Assembly: GCA_002450155.1 (NCBI GenBank)
Contig: DJYO01000021.1
Location: forward strand, 4,832 to 68,831
Direction of reading: 5' to 3'
Length of the DNA: 64,000 bases
Source of the DNA: Mageeibacillus sp. UBA6976
Lineage (GTDB): Bacteria; Bacillota; Clostridia; Saccharofermentanales; Saccharofermentanaceae
Position 1 is the stretch's first letter, and every line of letters starts with the position of its first letter. The notes beneath the pieces were generated by a model. It saw only the letters and a list, made by a program, of their open reading frames with translations, was not told the origin of the DNA and searched no databases. Of this stretch, positions 1-8,403 are shown one piece after another. A program made the position numbers and the translations under genes.

Positions 1-268
1 CTATTATCAGACCTATAAAACGCCTTCTGTGAGCGATCTTAAGGGTCCTGTCGTTACCTGTAAGTCCCCATTCCCCTTCAACATCTTCTGCTGCTCCGTA
101 TGTAGCCTTGTCGTCTGCCACATCGATATCTTTAAGGAAAGGCAGATCCAGCTTTTTCTCCACATGCCTTACGGGACGCTGTGGCACAGCCTCCTCGATT
201 ATAGGTTTCTTGCGGGTGAGCTCCTCGAACCTCTCTTTAAGTGTCTTATTATTACTGCTCTTCTTCAT
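1..268 (-). CDS. Unknown protein, N-terminal part only (gene runs off the window)
   Basis: An open frame starts at ATG 268 and runs leftward past the window edge, giving about 89 residues. It begins MKKSSNNKTLKERFEELTRK, is charged and Lys/Glu rich, and reaches a basic stretch RRRFIGLII at the edge that could lead into a membrane segment. The start overlaps the last 17 bases of acpS, and a GGGAG lies about 5 bases 5' of the ATG, so translation is probably coupled to acpS. I do not recognise the family. A cytoplasmic linker followed by a membrane-anchored domain would fit, but that is inference. Confidence 0.6.
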   Translation of the reverse strand, partial: MKKSSNNKTLKERFEELTRKKPIIEEAVPQRPVRHVEKKLDLPFLKDIDVADDKATYGAAEDVEGEWGLTGNDRTLKIAHRRRFIGLII

Positions 269-659
269 CTTTGCTCCCGAGCATGGTTACATAAGCTATG
301 GCAAGGCCTGCATCGTGGCTGAGACTTACAGACATGGATACTATGCCCAGTTCTTTTGCCCTCTGCTCTGCTTTGCCCATAAGATTTAAAACGGGCATGC
401 CATTGCCGTCTCTATCTATCTCTATATCCGTGAGCTTTATCCCCTGAGCCATAACGCCGGTGCCCAGGGCCTTGCCTGCGGCTTCCTTGGCAGCAAACCT
501 GGCAGCAAAGCTCTCAAGCCTTGATCTGTCCTTTTTGCCATTGCAGTATTCTATCTCCCTGGGGGTGAAAGTACCTCTCAAAAAGGCTTCCTCATTCCTG
601 CTCAAAGCTTTGCCAATGCGGCTTACTTCTGTTATATCTGTTCCGCAAAAGATCTGCAT
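252..659 (-). CDS. acpS: Holo-[acyl-carrier-protein] synthase
   Basis: This enzyme transfers the 4'-phosphopantetheine group of CoA to a serine of apo-ACP, activating it for fatty acid synthesis. The 135-residue protein matches the usual AcpS size. It has the N-terminal G-T-D-I strand with the Mg-binding aspartate (residues 6-9), the helix FAARFAAKEAAGKALGTG (about 51-68) carrying the conserved E-A-x-x-K-A-L-G-T-G, and the late SLSHDAGLAIAYV strand. The ATG shares an A with the stop codon of the upstream DnaC-like gene (TAATG), so the two are coupled. The 3' end overlaps the next, unidentified gene. Confidence 0.93.
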   Translation of the reverse strand: MQIFCGTDITEVSRIGKALSRNEEAFLRGTFTPREIEYCNGKKDRSRLESFAARFAAKEAAGKALGTGVMAQGIKLTDIEIDRDGNGMPVLNLMGKAEQRAKELGIVSMSVSLSHDAGLAIAYVTMLGSKDEEEQ

Positions 660-1537
660 TACTTAATGTCACCACAGTTCTTGATCTTGCCTGCGATCCT
701 CATGTCACAGGCAGAGATAAGGTCGTCTTTCGGCATGGCGCTTACAAGGACCGTCTTAAGTCCTGTGGCTGACCTGGTCTCGATCAGGGCGTTTACGGCA
801 GATCCGCACACGTGATCCTGTGTCACCTCTCCGGCAAAGTCGTCGATAACTATATAATCTGCTGTCTTAAGAACATCTGATACAGATTCCGCCGTGTATC
901 CTATATCCTCACACTTGATATAGTAAACGCTCTTGCCGAGCTTTATTGCTGCCTTGCAGACGCAGATCGCAAGATAAGTCTTGCCGCTCTGGGGTTTGTC
1001 AGAATAAAGCCAGAGACTTTTATCCTTGTATGCTCCGGAATTCATCATGATGGACACCATGGAATTAAGGATCTTCTCTCTTGCCTTGCCGTTGCCAAGA
1101 TAATCGTTCCTATAGTGCTTCATATCGAAGGATGCATAATCTGCCATGCCGGAATCATTGACCGCTTCTTCGATAAGATCCTTCCTGCAGGAGCACACCT
1201 TCCTGGTACCGTCACTGCCGGTTATGTATCCCGTGTCAGAGCACTTACTGCAGATAAATACCTCTTCATTATAATCAGGATCGATCCTGCTGCTCTTGAT
1301 TATGAGATCTCTTTGTTCCTCACGCTTGCTGATCTGCTCATCCAATATCTTAACAAGCTTGTCGTTCTTATCGATCTTGGCAACAAGTCTCTTGCCTGTA
1401 AGGTCAGTTATATCCTTGTCTGCTTGCTGGAGTTCAGGACAACGGGAGTATATTTCCTTCAGTCTTTCTTCGCGTCTTAAGACACGAAGAGAGGCCGCTT
1501 CGGAATTAGCCATGTTAATGAGCTCTCTAATCGTCAT
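659..1537 (-). CDS. DnaC/DnaI-like AAA+ ATPase (helicase-loader type)
   Basis: Probable primosomal ATPase that helps load the replicative helicase, as DnaI/DnaC do. Starting at ATG 1537 (MTIRELINMANSEAAS) gives 292 residues; the open frame extends 75 codons further upstream, but that part lies inside dnaD and is low-complexity read-through. The protein has an N-terminal helical region (1-80), a cysteine cluster C-S-K-C...C-S-C (about 97-118) typical of clostridial DnaC-like proteins, a P-loop SDKPQSGKT (about 180) and a Walker B IVIDDF. The first glycine of the usual G-x4-G-K-T is replaced by serine, which is mildly unusual. It overlaps the upstream DnaD-like gene by 11 bases, supporting a primosome role for the pair. 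Confidence 0.8.
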   Translation of the reverse strand: MTIRELINMANSEAASLRVLRREERLKEIYSRCPELQQADKDITDLTGKRLVAKIDKNDKLVKILDEQISKREEQRDLIIKSSRIDPDYNEEVFICSKCSDTGYITGSDGTRKVCSCRKDLIEEAVNDSGMADYASFDMKHYRNDYLGNGKAREKILNSMVSIMMNSGAYKDKSLWLYSDKPQSGKTYLAICVCKAAIKLGKSVYYIKCEDIGYTAESVSDVLKTADYIVIDDFAGEVTQDHVCGSAVNALIETRSATGLKTVLVSAMPKDDLISACDMRIAGKIKNCGDIK

Positions 1538-2558
1538 CGTCGTCTCCTCCAAACATACTGAGGACATCGTCCGGAACATTTGCTTCAGGGTCCTCGTCTT
1601 CTCTTGTATCCTTTTTCTCTTCTCTTGTGATCCCCGCTTCAACTCCGCTCTTCCAGACTGTATCAGCCTTGGCTTTGCGCTTATCGTATTTGCGCTTATT
1701 GGCGGTATGCTGCTCATTCTCGTACTCTTCGGCCTTGCTGACGCTGTCGCATCCGTTCTCAAACCAGCGGGTCAGGGTGTCGTCTATATTAAGGATAGTG
1801 ATCTTGCCTCTATACTCATTCTTCTTGATGGCATAGTAGACCATATCCTCGCCGAAACAGAACTTATCCACCCAGCCGTGGATCCTGCTCTCATCCAGTT
1901 CATTGATGGTTATCCTCAGAGTCTTTCTGCACAGGGCAACGAGCTTATCCTTTTCTTCATTGCGCTCAAGATATGTCTCGAGCTTATCTATGGTGGTATA
2001 GCCCTTGTTGTACCATTCCTCAGCAAGCTTCTCCATACGGTTATAGCTGCGGGACATTTTTCTTCTTGCACCTTCGCTGAAGAGCTGGTAGCAGACCTTG
2101 TCATCGAACTTGTACTCCCAGAGGCACTTATCGATGAGCCTGTAGAAGATATTGGCCATCCTCCCGCCATAGAAGGTATTGTTTATGGAATCAGCAAGCA
2201 CTGCCCTTCTGCTCTCATCGCTGCTGAGCTCAAGGTTTGTGCCGTCTCCCATGGCTACCCTGGTCTTGATGTATTCACTGACCTCGTTCATCTTCAGGTC
2301 TGTCAGGCTGTATCCTTCGTCATTCTTATCGAGAAGGCCCTTGGATAAAAGCTCTGATATGACTTCGTAGATATCTTTGTCCTGTAATATGCTTAAAGAC
2401 TTAAGATCCTGCTCTGCAAAGGCTCTGCCCTTAAACTCCATGCTGCAGTAAAGGTATACCATAACAGCATTCCTGGACAGCTCCGGCAGGTATCTGACAA
2501 TAAAAATATCGGGTATTAGAGTATCCGATATAACCAATCTGTTTTCTTCTTTTCCCAT
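1527..2558 (-). CDS. DnaD-domain replication protein
   Basis: Likely primosome component or remodelling protein of the DnaD family, first gene of an operon with the DnaC-like ATPase and acpS. The 343-residue protein has an N-terminal winged-helix-like part (IPDIFIVRYLPELSRNAVMVYLY, then a second helix set to about 90), a central region, and a DnaD_2-type helical unit near residues 185-210 (MEKLAEEWYNKGYTTIDKL). A second similar unit near 225-250 seems possible. The C-terminus is highly charged and ends in an acidic run (DDDDD). No Shine-Dalgarno precedes ATG 2558, and a TATAAT lies only about 10 bases upstream, so the mRNA may be leaderless. Confidence 0.8.
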   Translation of the reverse strand: MGKEENRLVISDTLIPDIFIVRYLPELSRNAVMVYLYCSMEFKGRAFAEQDLKSLSILQDKDIYEVISELLSKGLLDKNDEGYSLTDLKMNEVSEYIKTRVAMGDGTNLELSSDESRRAVLADSINNTFYGGRMANIFYRLIDKCLWEYKFDDKVCYQLFSEGARRKMSRSYNRMEKLAEEWYNKGYTTIDKLETYLERNEEKDKLVALCRKTLRITINELDESRIHGWVDKFCFGEDMVYYAIKKNEYRGKITILNIDDTLTRWFENGCDSVSKAEEYENEQHTANKRKYDKRKAKADTVWKSGVEAGITREEKKDTREDEDPEANVPDDVLSMFGGDDDDD

Positions 2559-2567
2559 AACATAGAC

Positions 2568-2576
2568 ATTATATCA
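2568..2576 (-). promoter_or_regulatory. Extended -10 promoter for the dnaD-dnaC-acpS operon
   Basis: On the minus strand the sequence reads TGATATAATGTCTATGTTATG, an exact extended -10 (TGnTATAAT). No good -35 is visible, since the upstream bases are the tail of the nifJ terminator. A start 6-7 bases downstream would place +1 within about 5 bases of the dnaD ATG at 2558. Confidence 0.6.
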
Positions 2577-2587
2577 CGGAGGCAGGA

Positions 2588-2621
2588 TAAATAAATCCGG
2601 TCGGGATAAATCCCGACCGGA
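2588..2621 (-). terminator. Intrinsic terminator after nifJ
   Basis: Perfect 11-bp stem TCCGGTCGGGA / TCCCGACCGGA around a 4-base loop, followed on the minus strand by TTTATTTA. It lies 30 bases 3' of the nifJ stop codon and directly 5' of the dnaD promoter, so the two transcription units are separated here. Confidence 0.85.
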
Positions 2622-2650
2622 CTGTAGTTACTAAGCTTAGGACTTAAGAA

Positions 2651-5600
2651 TTATGCTTCTGTAGCCTTCTTAACATAAGAAGCGTAACGCTCTCTGCTGT
2701 CCTTATAGCATCTGTTGAAGAGGTCATCAACGATCTCTGCATCATACTTCTTGTAAAGAGTGTTGTAACGTACTTCACCCTTAAGGAATTCGAAGAAGTC
2801 GCCCTTAGGCTCCTTGGAGTCTAATGTGAACGGATTCTTGCCTTCTGATGCGAGAGTCGGGTTGAATCTGAAGAGGTGCCAGTAACCGCACTCTACAGCC
2901 TGCTTCTCTCTGATCTGAGCCATCTTGAGGCCGCCCTTGATACCATGGTTGATACAAGGAGCATAGCAGATGACGAGGGAAGGTCCGTGGTAAGCTTCAG
3001 CCTCGGAGAATGCCTTGATTACCTGGTTCTTGTCAGAGCCCATAGCAACCTGAGCAACGTAAACGTAGCCGTAGCTCATAGCCATCATACCGAGATCCTT
3101 CTTCTTAACGTGCTTACCACCTGCAGCGAACTGAGCAACAGCACCCTGAGGTGTGGACTTGGAAGCCTGTCCGCCTGTGTTGGAGTAAACCTCTGTATCG
3201 AGTACGAGAACGTTAACATCCTCACCTGTAGCGAGAACATGGTCAAGTCCGCCGTAACCGATATCGTAAGCCCAGCCGTCACCACCGATGATCCACTGAG
3301 ATCTCTTGATGAAGAAGTCCTCATACTCGAGAGCCTTCTTAGCGGCATCAGAACCTTCAGCCTTGAGTTCAGCAGCGAGCTTGTCAGAGATCTCACGTGT
3401 ATTCTCAGCAGAGTTATAACCGTCGATCCAAGCCTGAGCAGCTTCCTTGAGTGATTCAGAAGATGTAGCAGCAACTGTCTCTTCAACCAGGAGCTTAGCT
3501 CTTGATCTGAGCTGCTTATAGCCGAGGTACATACCAAGACCGTGCTCAGCGTTATCCTCGAAGAGTGAGTTAGCCCATGCAGGACCATAGCCCTGAGCAT
3601 TTGTTGTATAAGGCATAGAAGGAGCAGAACCACCCCAGATCGAAGAACAACCTGTAGCATTGGAGATCTGCATTCTGTCACCGAAGAGCTGTGTTAAGAG
3701 CTTAGCATAAGGTGTCTCACCGCAGCCTGCGCATGCGCCGGAGAATTCGAGGAGCGGCTGCTCGAACTGTGAACCCTTAACCGTAGCCTTAGCCATCGGG
3801 TTAGCCTTAGGTGTAAGAGCTACGCAGTAATCCCAGTTCTCAGCTTCCTTGAGGTTATCCTTGAGAGGTACCATTGTGATAGCCTTCTCCTTAGCGATAC
3901 AAGACTCTACGCAGATACCGCAGGAGAGGCAGTCCATAGCAGATACCTGGATCCTGAACTTCATGTTGTCGTAAGGCTTCATGCCCTGCTTTGTCTCGAA
4001 AGGAGCATTTGCTGCCTCTTCCTCTGTAAGGAGGAACGGACGGATAGCTGCATGAGGGCAAACGATGGAGCACTGGTTACACTGGATACACTTGGAAGCA
4101 TCCCAAACAGGGATATCTACTGCTGTACCACGCTTCTCGTAAGCTGCAGTGCCCTGAGGGAAAGTACCATCTTCCATACCCTTGAATGTGGATACAGGGA
4201 GAGAGTTACCTTCCTGTCTGTTCATTACGTTAACAACCTTCTCGATGAACTCAGGAACAGCCTTCTTCTCTACAGGCTTATCCTCAGCTGTCTTCCAGGA
4301 ATCAGGGATATCGATCTCAACTACTGCATCAACACCTGCGTCGATAGCCTTGTAGTTCATCTGAACGACATCGTCACCCTTCTTACCGTAGGACTTGAGA
4401 GCAGCCTTCTTCATGTAGTCAACTGCCTGCTCTACAGGGAGGATGCCGGAGAGCTTGAAGAATGCGGACTGGCAGATAGTGTTGATCCTGCCGCCGAGAC
4501 CGATCTCCTTAGCCTTAGCTACAGCGTCCAGTGTGTAGAACTTGATGTTGTTATTAGCGATATAACGCTTCATTGAGCCGGGGAGTCTGTCCTCGAGCTC
4601 TTCTCTTGTCCACTGAGTATTGAGGAGGAATGTTCCGCCCGGCTTCAGTGTGGAGAGCATATCGTACTCATAAACATAAGACTGGTTGTGGCATGCAACG
4701 AAGTCAGCCTTGTTGATGAGGTATGTTGAACGGATCGGTGTAGTACCGAATCTTAAGTCAGAGATCGTGATACCACCGGACTTCTTGGAGTCATAGGAGA
4801 AGTATGCCTGAGCATACATGTCCGTGTGGTCACCGATGATCTTGATGGAGTTCTTGTTGGCACCAACTGTACCATCTGCGCCGAGGCCCCAGAATCTGGC
4901 CTGTACTGTGCCCTCGCCTGCAACTTCGATGGACTCGGAGCAGTCAAGTGAGAGGAATGTAACGTCGTCATTGATACCGATGGTGAATCTTTCCTTAGGT
5001 GCATCCTTCTTGAGTTCCTTAAATACTGCAAGTACGCACTCAGGTGTTGTATCCTTGGAACCCATACCGTAACGGCCGCCGATGAGCTTAGGAGCATTCT
5101 TGCCAACATAAGCTGCAGCAACGTCGAGGAAAAGAGGCTCTGCGTAAGAACCGGGCTCCTTTGTTCTGTCTAAGACTGCGATAGCCTTAGCTGTAGAAGG
5201 GATTGCCTCGAGGAGCTTATCTGCAACGAAAGGACGATAGAGGTGAACCTTGACCATACCTACCTTCTCGCCGTGAGCGTTGAGGAAGTCGATAACTTCT
5301 TCAGCTGTCTCGCAGACAGAACCCATTGCAATGATAACGCGGTCAGCATCCTCAGCACCATAGTAGTTATAGAGCTTATAGTCTGTGCCACGGATCTCGT
5401 TGATCTTATCCATGTAGTACTGAACCTGATCAGGTACTGCAAGATAGAAGGGGTTAGCAGCCTCTCTGCCCTGGAAGTAGATATCAGGGTTCTGAGCTGT
5501 ACCACGGAGTGTCGGGTGGTTAGGAGAGAGTGATCTCTTACGGAATTCCTTAAGAGCATCGTAATCTACGAGAGAACCGAGTGTCTCATAGTCGATAACC

Positions 5601-6154
5601 TCGATCTTCTGGATCTCGTGTGATGTACGGAAACCATCGAAGAAGTGGAGGAAAGGAACTCTTGTTCTGATAGTTGTAAGGTGTGCTACTGCTGCAAGGT
5701 CAGCTACTTCCTGAACGGAGTTAGAGCAGAGCATAGCGAAACCTGTCTGGCGGCAGGCATAAACGTCTGCATGATCGCCGAAGATGTTGAGTGCGTGAGC
5801 AGCAAGAGCTCTTGCGGAAACATGGAATACGCAAGGGAGGAGCTCGCCTGCGATCTTATACATGTTAGGAATCATCAGAAGGAGACCCTGAGATGCTGTA
5901 TAAGTTGTTGTCAATGCACCTGTTGCGAGTGAACCGTGAACTGCGCCTGATGCGCCGCCCTCTGATTCCATCTCTACGATGTTGACGGTCTGTCCGAAAA
6001 TGTTCTTTCTTCCCTGCTGTGCCCACTGATCTGTGTGGTCAGCCATAGGGGATGACGGTGTGATAGGGTAGATTGCAGCGTTCTCAGTAAATGCATACGA
6101 AGTATAAGCCGCAGCCTCGTTACCGTCCATGGTCTTTTTTGTCAATTCTGCCAT
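2651..6154 (-). CDS. nifJ: Pyruvate:ferredoxin (flavodoxin) oxidoreductase
   Basis: Cytoplasmic homodimeric enzyme that oxidatively decarboxylates pyruvate to acetyl-CoA, CO2 and reduced ferredoxin; it is the central catabolic step in fermentative clostridia. At 1167 residues it is a full single-chain PFOR. Visible parts in order: the N-terminal pyruvate domain (TYTASQGLLLMIPN near 85), a middle CoA/domain III region, two ferredoxin-type [4Fe-4S] motifs near residues 680-760 (CIQCNQCSIVCP and CLSCGICVESC), and a C-terminal thiamine diphosphate domain with GCGETPYAKL, GDGWAYDIGYGG and the NTGGQASKSTP loop. The cysteine of GCG and the domain spacing fit an intact enzyme. The start at 6154 has AAGGAGAT 9 bases upstream. 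It is monocistronic, closed by the hairpin at 2596-2621. Codon use is strongly biased, as expected for an abundant protein. Confidence 0.97.
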   Translation of the reverse strand: MAELTKKTMDGNEAAAYTSYAFTENAAIYPITPSSPMADHTDQWAQQGRKNIFGQTVNIVEMESEGGASGAVHGSLATGALTTTYTASQGLLLMIPNMYKIAGELLPCVFHVSARALAAHALNIFGDHADVYACRQTGFAMLCSNSVQEVADLAAVAHLTTIRTRVPFLHFFDGFRTSHEIQKIEVIDYETLGSLVDYDALKEFRKRSLSPNHPTLRGTAQNPDIYFQGREAANPFYLAVPDQVQYYMDKINEIRGTDYKLYNYYGAEDADRVIIAMGSVCETAEEVIDFLNAHGEKVGMVKVHLYRPFVADKLLEAIPSTAKAIAVLDRTKEPGSYAEPLFLDVAAAYVGKNAPKLIGGRYGMGSKDTTPECVLAVFKELKKDAPKERFTIGINDDVTFLSLDCSESIEVAGEGTVQARFWGLGADGTVGANKNSIKIIGDHTDMYAQAYFSYDSKKSGGITISDLRFGTTPIRSTYLINKADFVACHNQSYVYEYDMLSTLKPGGTFLLNTQWTREELEDRLPGSMKRYIANNNIKFYTLDAVAKAKEIGLGGRINTICQSAFFKLSGILPVEQAVDYMKKAALKSYGKKGDDVVQMNYKAIDAGVDAVVEIDIPDSWKTAEDKPVEKKAVPEFIEKVVNVMNRQEGNSLPVSTFKGMEDGTFPQGTAAYEKRGTAVDIPVWDASKCIQCNQCSIVCPHAAIRPFLLTEEEAANAPFETKQGMKPYDNMKFRIQVSAMDCLSCGICVESCIAKEKAITMVPLKDNLKEAENWDYCVALTPKANPMAKATVKGSQFEQPLLEFSGACAGCGETPYAKLLTQLFGDRMQISNATGCSSIWGGSAPSMPYTTNAQGYGPAWANSLFEDNAEHGLGMYLGYKQLRSRAKLLVEETVAATSSESLKEAAQAWIDGYNSAENTREISDKLAAELKAEGSDAAKKALEYEDFFIKRSQWIIGGDGWAYDIGYGGLDHVLATGEDVNVLVLDTEVYSNTGGQASKSTPQGAVAQFAAGGKHVKKKDLGMMAMSYGYVYVAQVAMGSDKNQVIKAFSEAEAYHGPSLVICYAPCINHGIKGGLKMAQIREKQAVECGYWHLFRFNPTLASEGKNPFTLDSKEPKGDFFEFLKGEVRYNTLYKKYDAEIVDDLFNRCYKDSRERYASYVKKATEA

Positions 6155-6184
6155 AAGACTGGATCTCCTTAATGTGAAAATTTA

Positions 6185-6223
6185 TGGTTGAGATTCAACC
6201 ACATACAAAACAAGACAATTATA
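6185..6223 (-). promoter_or_regulatory. nifJ promoter -10 and leader palindrome
   Basis: A TATAAT lies at 6223-6218 on the minus strand, but no recognisable -35 is at the right distance. Between this -10 and the nifJ ribosome binding site is a perfect 7-bp inverted repeat TGGTTGA-ATC-TCAACCA (6185-6201), which falls in the 5' leader and could be an operator or a leader hairpin. It does not match the Rex consensus. The poor -35 together with the palindrome suggests regulated expression, which is inference. Confidence 0.45.
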
Positions 6224-6282
6224 AACCAATTTATTAATATGTGGGGGCAGAAAACAAATAATTTTCAGTTTGTTTTTCATTA

Positions 6283-6311
6283 AAAAAAGCTCGGAAAGTA
6301 CCGAGCTTTTT
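6283..6311 (-). terminator. Intrinsic terminator after the VanW-domain gene
   Basis: Stem AAAGCTCGG / CCGAGCTTT around AAAGTA, with a T run on the minus strand (and a shorter one on the plus strand). It sits 27 bases 3' of the VanW gene stop and upstream of the nifJ promoter. Confidence 0.85.
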
Positions 6312-6337
6312 GAGTTTCCGTTATATGTCGCAAACCT

Positions 6338-8242
6338 TTATGCAGTTCCGCCATCTCCGCCTCCAGCAGTCGGGTCTGTATTCTCCGGTGGAGTGGTCTG
6401 TTCAGGCGTTGTCTCTGGCGGTGCAGTTGTCGATGACTCTGTCGGTGCCGGTGTTGTTTCCGGGGGCTGCGTCTCTGAAGGTGTTGTTTCAACGGGCTGA
6501 GGCATTGTTACCGTACCGGTAGTAGCATCGAAGGGAGCGTGGGAGCCGTCCGGGAGGAGGGTTCCTACTTCTACCCTCTTGGCGTACATTCTATATACTG
6601 TTGTATTGGCTTCTTCCCTCTTGATCTCTGTTCCGTTTGCATCGTACCAGACCTTGTATACGACTGCCGTAACGCCATCGTGGCCGGCTCTTACCGTATT
6701 GGTCTGACCTGCAGGGAGCTCGCCGTTGGGAACGTATTCAGTACCGCTGGTAGGTGTTCTGGATGTGATCTCACGCTCAAGTCTTATATACTCACCGTTA
6801 GGAAGTCTCTTGCCGTAGATCTCAGCGTGGCATGTGGAATCTGACGGATCCCAGTAAGCGACGATAAAGATCTGGAAATCGGTATTGTTCTCGAACTTGA
6901 AATCGATAGAACCCCAGTCAACAGTAGCATCGCGCCCTTCGTCAACATAGGAGGAAGGCCAGGCGTGTGAGGATCTGTCAACGATCTTAAGGTTAGCCAT
7001 GAGCACGGCATTGTAAAGAGTGGAGCTTACCTGGCAGATTCCGCCGCCTAAACCCTTCTCATACTGACCGCCTAAGATAACAGTTGCTTCCTTGAAGCCT
7101 CTTGCCGGTGTTCTCTCACCTACAACGCCATTGAAGGAGAATACCTCGCCGGGGTTGAGCCTGTAGCCGTTCATGTACTTGCATGCCTGGCTTACATTGC
7201 TGTTACGGTTTGCATTGTTGCTGGTTACCGTCTTGTAAGAAGAGATAAGGCCGAAGTTGGCATTGATGTATTCAGATGTAACATTAGGCTGCTCGATCTG
7301 GCAGGTGATGTCGACTGTGCCGCTGTATGTAGCACTGTCGATCAGTGCCTTTACCGCATCTGCGGTTGCAGCGGAATCAACATGGTAGCCTACACTCTCG
7401 GGAACAACGTCGAAGGCGTGTGAATCTGTATTGAAGGACTGGATATAAGCATCGCTCATTGAAGTCTCAAGGGGATCTACGATAGATGAGACGATGGTCT
7501 GCAGTCCGTCTGTATTTACTGTGTAAGCCGTGTTGAAAGTCTGACCCTGGACCTTAAGCTGCTGGAACTTATTGTAGTTATCTGTGAGCTGGAGGTAATC
7601 CTCATCTGTAAGAGGCTCTGACTGAGGCCTTGCATATGCAAATGCCTGCTCTACCACCTGAGCGCCGTTCCAGTTAAGAGCCAGGGAGCTGAGATCCAAG
7701 GGGAATGTACGGTCTTCGAGCTTTAATGTGTAGTCGAGTGTTACGGGAGCTTCAGGCTGCTTGGCAGATACAGCTGCAAGGGCCTGATCCTTAGTCATAC
7801 CCCCTACCGGAACACCGTCTATTACGATACCGTCGTAGAAGACATCCGTATTAAGTTCAGCATAAGCATCGTCACAAGTGATCTTCTGCTCTGTGCCGTC
7901 TGCCATGGTAACTGTGATCTTATCCTTGAAGAGATTGATAACATCAACATACTTGCCTGTAATGAACAATACGCCGCCTGCTATTATCAGGACTGCAAGT
8001 ACGGATACAAGGATAGCAGGAGCCCTGCTCTTGCCCTTGGCTTTGGATGTTTTCTTGGAAGAAGGCGCTGAAGTCTTCTTTGTAGAAGTCTTGGCCTTCG
8101 GTTTGGTATTTGATGCACCGAGCGCACTATAATCAAATTCAACAGGTGAATGCGGAGTTGACTGCCTTACCTGGGAACCGCTCCTTACAGCCGGCACCTG
8201 TCTTGATCTGTTCGCATTGGAATTTCCACTTGTTTTCTTCAT
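6338..8242 (-). CDS. VanW-domain cell-surface protein
   Basis: Membrane-anchored extracytoplasmic protein, probably cell-wall associated; the biochemical role of VanW domains is not settled. The 634 residues show a basic, Ser/Lys-rich cytoplasmic N-terminus (1-74), one transmembrane segment (about 75-97), a YoaR-type putative peptidoglycan-binding region (about 120-320), the VanW domain (about 345-465, with LNPGEVFSFN, GGGICQVSSTLYNA and the SHAWPSSYV loop), a short beta region around 490-560 that resembles a G5 module, and a Pro/Thr/Glu-rich tail (about 575-634). The start has AGGGG 5' of ATG 8242. It is monocistronic, with a promoter at 8272-8300. Despite the name it gives no evidence of vancomycin resistance: no vanHAX genes are nearby. 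Confidence 0.88.
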   Translation of the reverse strand: MKKTSGNSNANRSRQVPAVRSGSQVRQSTPHSPVEFDYSALGASNTKPKAKTSTKKTSAPSSKKTSKAKGKSRAPAILVSVLAVLIIAGGVLFITGKYVDVINLFKDKITVTMADGTEQKITCDDAYAELNTDVFYDGIVIDGVPVGGMTKDQALAAVSAKQPEAPVTLDYTLKLEDRTFPLDLSSLALNWNGAQVVEQAFAYARPQSEPLTDEDYLQLTDNYNKFQQLKVQGQTFNTAYTVNTDGLQTIVSSIVDPLETSMSDAYIQSFNTDSHAFDVVPESVGYHVDSAATADAVKALIDSATYSGTVDITCQIEQPNVTSEYINANFGLISSYKTVTSNNANRNSNVSQACKYMNGYRLNPGEVFSFNGVVGERTPARGFKEATVILGGQYEKGLGGGICQVSSTLYNAVLMANLKIVDRSSHAWPSSYVDEGRDATVDWGSIDFKFENNTDFQIFIVAYWDPSDSTCHAEIYGKRLPNGEYIRLEREITSRTPTSGTEYVPNGELPAGQTNTVRAGHDGVTAVVYKVWYDANGTEIKREEANTTVYRMYAKRVEVGTLLPDGSHAPFDATTGTVTMPQPVETTPSETQPPETTPAPTESSTTAPPETTPEQTTPPENTDPTAGGGDGGTA

Positions 8243-8271
8243 AATTAACCCCTATTTGTCACTACCCGAAT

Positions 8272-8300
8272 ATCATAAACATCTATGACCAAAACTTCAA
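8272..8300 (-). promoter_or_regulatory. Promoter of the VanW-domain gene
   Basis: TTGAAG, a 17-base spacer, then TATGAT on the minus strand, 30 bases upstream of the ATG at 8242. Confidence 0.65.
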
Positions 8301-8403
8301 TTCTTTTAATAAATAAAAGTAGCAAAAAAAGAAAGAATTTATCCCATTTCTATTGTAAGATTTTTACTGACCATTATCAAAAAGGAAAAGAAGTGTTACC
8401 AAA

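Noticed and set aside
1296..2348. A 350-residue plus-strand frame over the dnaC/dnaD genes
   Set aside because: It spans the junction of two well-supported minus-strand genes, has no ribosome binding site, and is hydrophobic in the way antisense of charged proteins usually is.
2876..5932. Long open frames antisense to nifJ
   Set aside because: They mirror the strong codon bias of nifJ, have no ribosome binding sites and resemble no family.
6338..8242. Glycopeptide resistance from the VanW domain
   Set aside because: VanW domains occur in many surface proteins; there is no vanHAX, vanRS or other resistance gene in the window.
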